Below are positions 1-4,363 of a stretch of DNA of 5,445 nucleotides, piece after piece. The DNA is taken from the NCBI GenBank assembly GCA_003153875.1, contig PMBY01000325.1, positions 1-5,445 of the forward strand, given 5' to 3'. A model generated the notes under the pieces. That model saw only the letters and a list, made by a program, of their open reading frames with translations, did not search any database and was not told where the DNA came from. Positions within the stretch are counted from its first letter, which is position 1, and every line of letters begins with the position of its first letter. The translations under genes were made by a program, and so were the position numbers. This DNA comes from Myxococcales bacterium. GTDB lineage: Bacteria; Myxococcota; Polyangia; Fen-1088.

Positions 1-140
1 GCTGTTCGGTCGGGCGGGCAGGGCACGAGCTTGACGTAGGGACGTCCGGCTTTAGCGATAACGATTTCTTCACCGGCCAAGGCTTCCTCAAGCAGGCGCG
101 AGAGATGGGTCTTGGCCTGCTGGACGTTGATCGATTTCAC
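1..140 (-). CDS. Phd/YefM-family antitoxin, N-terminal part (cut by the window edge)
   Basis: Reading from GTG at 140 gives 46 codons that run off the left edge. The start VKSINVQQAKTHLSRLLEEA (initiator read as Met), followed by GEEIVIAKAGRPYVKLVP, matches the classic N-terminal half of Phd/YefM antitoxins: the 'V..AK..LS.LL..' DNA-binding helix and the 'GEEIVIAKAGRP' strand. In this family the N-terminal domain dimerises and binds operator DNA, and the C-terminal tail, not visible here, wraps and neutralises a toxin. The partner is usually a Doc/Fic, RelE/YoeB or VapC (PIN) protein encoded immediately downstream, which would lie left of base 1. GTG is chosen because it places the start exactly where family members start and because an in-frame TGA (177-179) lies 12 codons upstream. 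No good Shine-Dalgarno is visible; a palindrome occupies that place. The gene lies 36 bases after the 185-residue exported-protein gene and is probably an independent unit rather than part of the heme pathway. Confidence 0.88.
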   Translation of the reverse strand, partial: MKSINVQQAKTHLSRLLEEALAGEEIVIAKAGRPYVKLVPCPPDRT

Positions 141-161
141 AGACTTAGTCTGGTCTGGTCT
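141..161 (-). promoter_or_regulatory. Candidate antitoxin operator: palindrome plus short direct repeats
   Basis: Bases 141-151 read AGACTTAGTCT, a perfect inverted repeat around a central T. The same half-site-like unit continues as GGTCTGGTCT (152-161), so the minus strand carries AGACC, AGACC, AGACT in tandem. The palindrome abuts the GTG start of the antitoxin, where a ribosome binding site would normally be. Phd/YefM antitoxins bind short palindromes next to their own start and repress their operon, so an autoregulatory operator is a reasonable inference. No promoter boxes were recognised with confidence. Confidence 0.4.
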
Positions 162-176
162 GCTGGAAGAGTCAAT

Positions 177-734
177 TCACCGCGATGCCCGCCTGACTTG
201 GATCTGGGCAACACCTGTGGTGGCCGAAGTGATCTTCGACTGGGAGACTTGCCCCACCAGCTTGGCCGCGAGGTCGTTGCCCAGCTTCTCGTCGCCGGAG
301 AGTCTCTCGACCGCCGTGATCTTTCCCGTGCTGTCGATGGAGAGGCGCAGGCGCAGGGGATTGGCCATCTGTGCGGCGGTGCAGGGTGCTGTGCGCGGGC
401 CACGTTGAATGACCGCGACCGCTGCCCGCAGGTCACCCACTTCGCGGTCGCTCTCGGGTTTTGCCTCAAGCCTGCATGTGGGCTTGCCTCCCGCACCCTG
501 TCCGTTCTTCCCTTTGTCGCGTCCACGTGGCCTGCGCTCGGGGTCTTCCTCGGGCAGGCCGCCCAGCGGGTCCGGCGGAATCTGCCGGCGGTCGCTGATC
601 AGGCCCGCGGGCCGCGCGCCGATCGCGTGGTCGGGCGCGGCGGCCAGGGCGTGGCGGAAGGCAAGTGATCCTCCCGTGCAAACAAACGTAACAAGGCAGA
701 GTGCAGCTTTCTTCGACGGGTGCGCGCGTCGCAT
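177..734 (-). CDS. Predicted exported protein of unknown function, possible TonB-C/AgmX-like C-terminal fold
   Basis: 185 residues. The start at 734 is supported by a strong AGGAGG (741-746) six bases upstream. The N-terminus is basic (MRRAHPSKK), then a hydrophobic stretch at about residues 10-25 and a small-residue site near 'ALAAA' (about 29-33), as in a Sec signal peptide. Next come a proline- and charge-rich, probably disordered segment (about 40-85, PPDPLGGLPEEDPERR) and a folded-looking C-terminal half (about 100-185). That half has C118 in 'RTAPCTAAQ' and a strand-helix-strand pattern 'LRLRLSIDSTGKITAVERL ... LAAKLVGQ ... VAQIQV'. The 'I..G.I..V' turn recalls TonB C-terminal and AgmX/PglI C-terminal domains common in myxobacterial exported proteins, but the match is weak and function is unknown. 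Mature-region cysteines are C87 and C118. It follows ccmD after 79 bases on the same strand, so co-transcription with the ccm genes is possible but not shown. Confidence 0.75.
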   Translation of the reverse strand: MRRAHPSKKAALCLVTFVCTGGSLAFRHALAAAPDHAIGARPAGLISDRRQIPPDPLGGLPEEDPERRPRGRDKGKNGQGAGGKPTCRLEAKPESDREVGDLRAAVAVIQRGPRTAPCTAAQMANPLRLRLSIDSTGKITAVERLSGDEKLGNDLAAKLVGQVSQSKITSATTGVAQIQVRRASR

Positions 735-740
735 GGCGGG

Positions 741-746
741 CCTCCT
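741..746 (-). promoter_or_regulatory. Shine-Dalgarno AGGAGG of the 185-residue exported protein
   Basis: The minus strand carries AGGAGG six bases before the ATG at 732-734. It is a full anti-16S match, stronger than the sites of the ccm genes here apart from ccmB, and it fixes the start of the exported-protein gene. Confidence 0.75.
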
Positions 747-747
747 G

Positions 748-777
748 CCCCCGGGACGGTGGCGGCTCGACCGGGGG
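748..777. repeat. GC-rich inverted repeat between ccmD and the exported-protein gene
   Basis: CCCCCGG (748-754) pairs with CCGGGGG (771-777) across a 16-base loop, in the 79-base gap downstream of ccmD. As RNA it could form a 7-bp all-G/C stem just upstream of the next gene's ribosome binding site. It has no T-run on either strand, so it does not look like a standard intrinsic terminator. It could slow transcription, stabilise a processed 3' end, or be a chance product of high GC. Confidence 0.35.
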
Positions 778-813
778 ACCTAGGCCTTTGAACGCGCGGC
801 CCAGAAAGAAGAT

Positions 814-948
814 CTACGAACCGGTCTTCACCCGCTGGCGCAGGTCTTCGATCTCAGCATCGATGCGTGCCACGCGCCGCCCGACCAGAAGGACGTAGGT
901 AAACACGGCACCCCAGATGAAACCGTAGGCCAGGGCAACGTAGGTCAT
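814..948 (-). CDS. ccmD: CcmD-like small membrane protein of the heme-handling complex
   Basis: 44 residues, beginning MTYVALAYGFIWGAVFTYVL. One membrane helix (about residues 3-22) is followed by a basic boundary (GRRVAR) and a short charged, probably helical tail (RIDAEIEDLRQRVKTGS). This is the layout of CcmD: one membrane pass with a short cytosolic tail. In System I, CcmD binds CcmC and is needed for release of holo-CcmE from the CcmABCD complex. CcmD is poorly conserved in sequence, so the call rests on size, topology and position directly after ccmC. The ATG (946-948) overlaps the ccmC TGA (945-947) as ATGA, and an AGGAG (957-961) lies eight bases upstream, so a short start is preferred although the frame stays open further upstream inside ccmC. 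It ends in TAG at 814-816. Confidence 0.85.
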   Translation of the reverse strand: MTYVALAYGFIWGAVFTYVLLVGRRVARIDAEIEDLRQRVKTGS

Positions 949-1649
949 GGTGACTTCTCCTCTGCATCCTCGACAACGATGGTCAACTCCAGCAGGCGCG
1001 ACTGGGCGCGCTCGACGCGCATTCGCAAGGTCAGAAGCACGCCCCACAGGGCGCTGAAAATGGCCAGCGACAGGAAGAAGGGCAACCGCATCCCCGGGGC
1101 CAGCGACGAAACCACCTTGGTGGTCGGATGCAGGGTACGCCAGACGTTGACGCTGAGGTAGACCAGGGGCACGTCGGCCGCGGCGAAGAGAGCCATGGCC
1201 GACGCCAGCCGACGGCCGCCGGCGCCGCCATAGCGGCGTGCCAGGCCATAGGCGACCAGCATCAGCCAGAGCAGCAGCGAAGAGGTGAGGCGCACGTCCC
1301 AGGTCCAGAAGACGCCCCACGCGGCTCGCGCCCACAGCGGCCCGGTCACCAGCACACACAGACCAAACAGCACACCCAACTCGGCACTGCACAGGGCTAG
1401 ACGATCACCGCGCTCCGACCCTCGAAACAGGTACGCCAGACTGCCAGCCGCGCACACGAAGGTGGACAGCATGAGCAGCCAGGCGCAAGGCACGTGGAAG
1501 TAGAAGATCTTCTGCACGATGCCCATGGTCTTTTCCAGTGGCGCGTTCGCGACCAGCAAGGTCACCACGAAGAACCCATGGAGAACCAGCAAGAGGCCGA
1601 CGACGAAGGCGGTGTTGGACTTTTGGGCCGAAGACATCGTGGAAAGCAT
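945..1649 (-). CDS. ccmC: CcmC, heme-handling inner-membrane protein (heme transfer to CcmE)
   Basis: 234 residues, close to the usual CcmC length. CcmC binds heme at the periplasmic face of the inner membrane and promotes its covalent attachment to CcmE. Six hydrophobic segments can be placed at about 12-34, 47-73, 86-106, 122-140, 149-168 and 189-208. The family tryptophan-rich signature is clear at 102-122 (TGPLWARAAWGVFWTWDVRL). The two histidines expected as axial heme ligands on the flanking loops are present: H52 in 'FYFHVPCAW' and H174 in 'VWRTLHPTTKV'. All these motifs are intact, so it should be functional. The ATG at 1649 lies three bases after the ccmB stop, with GGGAG (1658-1662) eight bases upstream inside the end of ccmB. 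The 3' end overlaps ccmD by four bases (ATGA). The acidic C-terminus (VVEDAEEKSP) should be cytosolic. Confidence 0.97.
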   Translation of the reverse strand: MLSTMSSAQKSNTAFVVGLLLVLHGFFVVTLLVANAPLEKTMGIVQKIFYFHVPCAWLLMLSTFVCAAGSLAYLFRGSERGDRLALCSAELGVLFGLCVLVTGPLWARAAWGVFWTWDVRLTSSLLLWLMLVAYGLARRYGGAGGRRLASAMALFAAADVPLVYLSVNVWRTLHPTTKVVSSLAPGMRLPFFLSLAIFSALWGVLLTLRMRVERAQSRLLELTIVVEDAEEKSP

Positions 1650-1652
1650 AGC

Positions 1653-2354
1653 TCACTCTCCCATGACGACGGGTTCGAAGGACCAAAGCCCGACCACCAC
1701 GAACACCACGTCCAGGGCGGTTAGAAAACGCGTCCAGAAGAGCGCGGGATCAAGGTCCGGGGCGGCCGGGTCGAGCAGGGTGGCCGTCGCTCGGCTGGCT
1801 GCCAGCAGCACCGGGATCACGATGGGAAAGAGCAGGGCGCCGAGGAGCGCGTCGCGGCTGCGCGCGCGCAGAAGCGCGGCCGAGAAGATCACGCCCACCG
1901 AGGCGAAGCCGATGGTTCCCAACAGGAGCAAGAGGCCCAGCCAAAGCGCGTGCAGCCAGATGGCAGCGGAAAACAGCCCCGCGAGCAAAGGCACCAGCAG
2001 CAATTCCACCAACAACATGATGGACGCGGTGGCTGCCAGCTTGCCCGCATAGATGGCCGAGCGCGGGACAGGGGACAGCAGAAGCGAACGGATGGCCTCG
2101 TTCTCGCGTTCGCGGTCGAAGGTGCGCGACAGGGCCACGGTGCCCGAGAACAACACCGCGACCCACAGGATGCCGGCGATCGCGTCGGGCCCAACCGTGA
2201 CTTCTTGCCCTGAAATGAAGGCAAAAGAGAACACCAACACCACCAGCGCGGCCATGAAGCCCATGGTGTAGACCACCTCGCGGCTGCGTCCCTCGATGTG
2301 CAGATCCTTCCACGCGATACGCGCGGCCTGAGAGACCCAACTAGGCCTTGCCAC
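1653..2354 (-). CDS. ccmB: CcmB, membrane subunit of the CcmAB heme-chaperone release transporter
   Basis: 233 residues from a GTG at 2354. CcmB is the permease-like partner of CcmA; CcmAB hydrolyses ATP to release holo-CcmE from CcmC/CcmD. The family pattern is visible: an N-terminal cytosolic 'AWKDLHIEGRSRE' (14-26), a cytosolic coupling region 'FDRERENEAIRSLLLSPVPR' (79-98) and 'YAGK' (102-105), and about six hydrophobic segments at 31-47, 57-75, 105-130, 137-161, 170-187 and 209-225. The frame is open well upstream inside ccmA. GTG is preferred because a perfect AGGAGG (2361-2366) sits six bases before it; an ATG at 2369 lacks such a site and would add only five residues. The gene overlaps the end of ccmA by 14 bases, indicating translational coupling. 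It ends in TGA at 1653-1655. Confidence 0.95.
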   Translation of the reverse strand: MARPSWVSQAARIAWKDLHIEGRSREVVYTMGFMAALVVLVFSFAFISGQEVTVGPDAIAGILWVAVLFSGTVALSRTFDRERENEAIRSLLLSPVPRSAIYAGKLAATASIMLLVELLLVPLLAGLFSAAIWLHALWLGLLLLLGTIGFASVGVIFSAALLRARSRDALLGALLFPIVIPVLLAASRATATLLDPAAPDLDPALFWTRFLTALDVVFVVVGLWSFEPVVMGE

Positions 2355-3057
2355 GGATGGCCTCCTCATAGATGGCACGAACCTCGTCGGCGGAGAAACC
2401 CGCGCGCGTCTCGTCGCGCGCCACGCGACCACGGCGCAGGACCACCACATGCGTGGCCACGGCAGCGGCGGCCGCGAGGTCATGGGTCACCAGCACCACC
2501 AGCCGGCCCGATTCGCGCTCACGCCGCAACTCCCCCGCCAGCCAGGCCGCGCCGGCAGGGTCGAGCGCGGAGCCGGGCTCGTCGAAGAGCAGGATTTCCG
2601 GCTGGTGGAGCAAGGCGCGCGCCAGCGCCAGTCGCTGCAACATCCCGCGCGAGAAGGTTCGTGCCGCGGCTTCGCGGCGGCCGCCATCCAAACCCACGCG
2701 GGCCAACATCTCGTCGATGCGGCGCTCGGCGTTTGCGATCCCATAGAGCGAGGCAAACAGACGCAAATTGTGCCGAGCCGAGAGATCTCCGTACACGCCC
2801 GGCTCGTGACCCACGTATCCGATGGCGGCGCGCAAGGGGCTGTGGCGCGACAGTTGTTCATCGCCCAGCGTGATGCGGCCCTGCGACGGTTGCGACAGCG
2901 TCGCCAGCAGGCTGAGCAAGGTGGACTTGCCGGCGCCGTTAGGGCCCAAAACCGCGGCCACCTGACCAGGGAGGAACGCCAGCGACACGTCGGCCAATGC
3001 GCGTTGCCGACCGAAGGTCTTGCCGACATTCATCAGGCGCAACGCACGTTCGTTCAT
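2341..3057 (-). CDS. ccmA: CcmA, ABC-type ATPase of the heme-chaperone release complex
   Basis: 238 residues, a single ABC nucleotide-binding domain. Walker A is GPNGAGKST (38-46), the signature loop is FSRGM (135-139) in place of LSGGQ, Walker B is ILLFDEP (155-161), the D-loop is SALD (163-166) and the switch histidine is H192 in VTHD. The segment 'IGYVGHEPGVYGDLSARHNL' (79-98) is characteristic of CcmA, with a histidine and glutamate where many ABC proteins have the Q-loop glutamine. CcmA works with CcmB to power release of holo-CcmE from CcmCD; it is no longer thought to export heme itself. All catalytic motifs are intact. The ATG at 3057 follows the preceding stop by four bases with no convincing Shine-Dalgarno, so initiation probably depends on coupling; a second ATG at 3033 would remove eight residues. 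The end overlaps ccmB by 14 bases. Confidence 0.96.
   Translation of the reverse strand: MNERALRLMNVGKTFGRQRALADVSLAFLPGQVAAVLGPNGAGKSTLLSLLATLSQPSQGRITLGDEQLSRHSPLRAAIGYVGHEPGVYGDLSARHNLRLFASLYGIANAERRIDEMLARVGLDGGRREAAARTFSRGMLQRLALARALLHQPEILLFDEPGSALDPAGAAWLAGELRRERESGRLVVLVTHDLAAAAAVATHVVVLRRGRVARDETRAGFSADEVRAIYEEAIRGKA
2361..2366 (-). promoter_or_regulatory. Shine-Dalgarno AGGAGG inside ccmA that sets the ccmB GTG start
   Basis: On the minus strand AGGAGG lies within the last codons of ccmA, six bases before GTG at 2352-2354. It selects GTG over the ATG at 2367-2369, which directly abuts this site and has no ribosome binding site of its own. Confidence 0.7.
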
Positions 3058-3061
3058 GGGT

Positions 3062-4363
3062 TCACGCAGGCTTGTCGGCAGAGCTCGCGTTGTCAGCCGC
3101 CTCGACCGCCGCCACCAGCTCGGCCCGTCGCTGGGCGAGCGGCGCATCGCCAGCTCCAGCGGCCCGCCGTGCGCGTTCCACTTCCACCAGCTCCGCAAAA
3201 AGTTCGTCACGGCGGCTGCGGCGTTTCTCTGGCCGCTTCTCGACCCTGGGGCGGCGCCAGCCCAAGACCACCGCGAACACCAGAGCCGCCACCAGCACCG
3301 CCGCGATGGTCTTGCCCAGTCCCCCGCGCGTGGGCAGGCCCGAAACGGTGATGCTGAGCACACCGTTGCGAGGCACGCTGGCGAGCTGGAAGATCAGGAT
3401 CCGTGCGCCTCGATCATCCGTCTGGGGAGCCATGGCCTGCAGACCCGGCGCCGCCAGGGTCAGGTGAACAGTTTCCGGCACCATGACCACCGGCTCTTCG
3501 ATTCCGAGTGGCATGGGCTGGCGGAGCGTAATGGCGTTTTCGCCGGCGGCGGGGACAAAGTAACCGAAGCGCGCCTGCACCGGCGGCGTGTGCGAACTTG
3601 CGGGTGGAATCGCCTCCCGCAAGAACAGGGTCGAACCTTGCTCCAGTTCCAGCCGCGCGCTGCCTTCGATGGCTTCCACGTCGTTGGCCCCTGATGGAAG
3701 GGGAATGGCGATGCCTCCATGGTCGGCGCGGAAGATCCGATCGGATGTGTTCTCCAGTACCAGGTTCTCCATGACGGCCAAGGCGTCTTCACGCAGATCG
3801 ATGAGCAGCTTGGACGAGCTGGACACGCGTACCACCGACGGGTCGCTGGTGCCTTCGCCAGTGTCGTTGGCTGTCTCGGTCGGAGTACCGCCATGCCCGT
3901 GCGCACCTGCGTGTGGCTCGGCGGGCGTGGGTGCCGCTTTGCCTTCGCCTTCCTCTTGGTCTTGTTGGGAGAGCAGCATGAGACGCGCGCCTCCCTCGGC
4001 GGGGATGGCGAACGACGCGGTTTGCAGTCGCTGGTCGTCGACCACGGCCTGGGCTTGAAACTGGGCGCCCACAGGAAGATCGGCGAAAGTTGCGCGACCA
4101 TCCGACTTGGTCTTCTCAGTTCGCATCGTGGCCTTGCCACCCGGAGCAGTCACCGAGGCCACGACATCGATCCCGACGGCCGCGTTGGAGAGCGAGCCGC
4201 GACCCACGCGCACGGTCACTGTGCCCACCGGCAAGTCGCCTACCATCAGAGGACGCGCTGCCATGGCCTGGGCATCGCCCTCTGCCGCTGGCGGCTGCGC
4301 AACAGCAGTCCCGGAAAGAAGCAGCAGTGCCACCAGCACCGGCCAACAGAATCCCCTCTTCAT
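3062..4363 (-). CDS. Ccm-operon accessory protein: exported Ig-like regulatory domain, C-terminal membrane helix, charged cytosolic tail
   Basis: 433 residues; not a classical Ccm component. Order: signal peptide (MKRGFCWPVLVALLLLSGTAVAQ, 1-23); an Ig-like or carboxypeptidase-regulatory-like beta region (about 47-130) with the 'KSDGRATFADLPVGAQFQAQAVV' turn typical of such domains (85-108); a low-complexity linker with a histidine cluster (H151, H155, H157 in 'EPHAGAHGHGG'); a second beta-rich periplasmic region (about 175-342); a membrane helix (about 349-369); and a basic, then helical, cytosolic tail (370-433) with 'RRDELFAELVEVERARRAAG'. That tail resembles the 'LL.EL..LE.....G' helices following the membrane segment in CcmI/CycH-like proteins; this is my reading, not a proven homology. 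The ATG at 4361-4363 overlaps the ccmF stop (ATGA), with GGAGG (4371-4375) seven bases upstream; an open frame back to 4711 is ccmF shadow. It lies four bases before ccmA. A role in heme or apocytochrome handling is inferred from context only. Confidence 0.85.
   Translation of the reverse strand: MKRGFCWPVLVALLLLSGTAVAQPPAAEGDAQAMAARPLMVGDLPVGTVTVRVGRGSLSNAAVGIDVVASVTAPGGKATMRTEKTKSDGRATFADLPVGAQFQAQAVVDDQRLQTASFAIPAEGGARLMLLSQQDQEEGEGKAAPTPAEPHAGAHGHGGTPTETANDTGEGTSDPSVVRVSSSSKLLIDLREDALAVMENLVLENTSDRIFRADHGGIAIPLPSGANDVEAIEGSARLELEQGSTLFLREAIPPASSHTPPVQARFGYFVPAAGENAITLRQPMPLGIEEPVVMVPETVHLTLAAPGLQAMAPQTDDRGARILIFQLASVPRNGVLSITVSGLPTRGGLGKTIAAVLVAALVFAVVLGWRRPRVEKRPEKRRSRRDELFAELVEVERARRAAGAGDAPLAQRRAELVAAVEAADNASSADKPA

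Noticed and set aside
105..668. 187-codon open frame on the plus strand
   Set aside because: It covers the reverse of the antitoxin start and the exported-protein gene, begins inside the antitoxin coding region and shows no domain.
748..777. Intrinsic terminator after ccmD
   Set aside because: The stem is GC-rich but no T-run follows on the minus strand, so I list it only as an inverted repeat.
949..1392. N-terminal extension of the CcmD-like protein to 192 residues
   Set aside because: The extra part is an out-of-frame reading of ccmC. The 44-residue start has a good ribosome binding site and the ATGA overlap with ccmC.
2449..3351. 300-codon open frame on the plus strand
   Set aside because: It lies antisense to ccmA, whose motifs are unambiguous. 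Its translation is rich in Gln, Arg, Pro and His with no recognisable domain, typical of high-GC antisense frames.
3896..3920. The His cluster as a CcmE-type heme-binding site
   Set aside because: CcmE has a small beta-barrel with a single conserved histidine near a tyrosine motif. Neither the surrounding sequence nor the spacing fits, so the 433-residue protein is not a CcmE.
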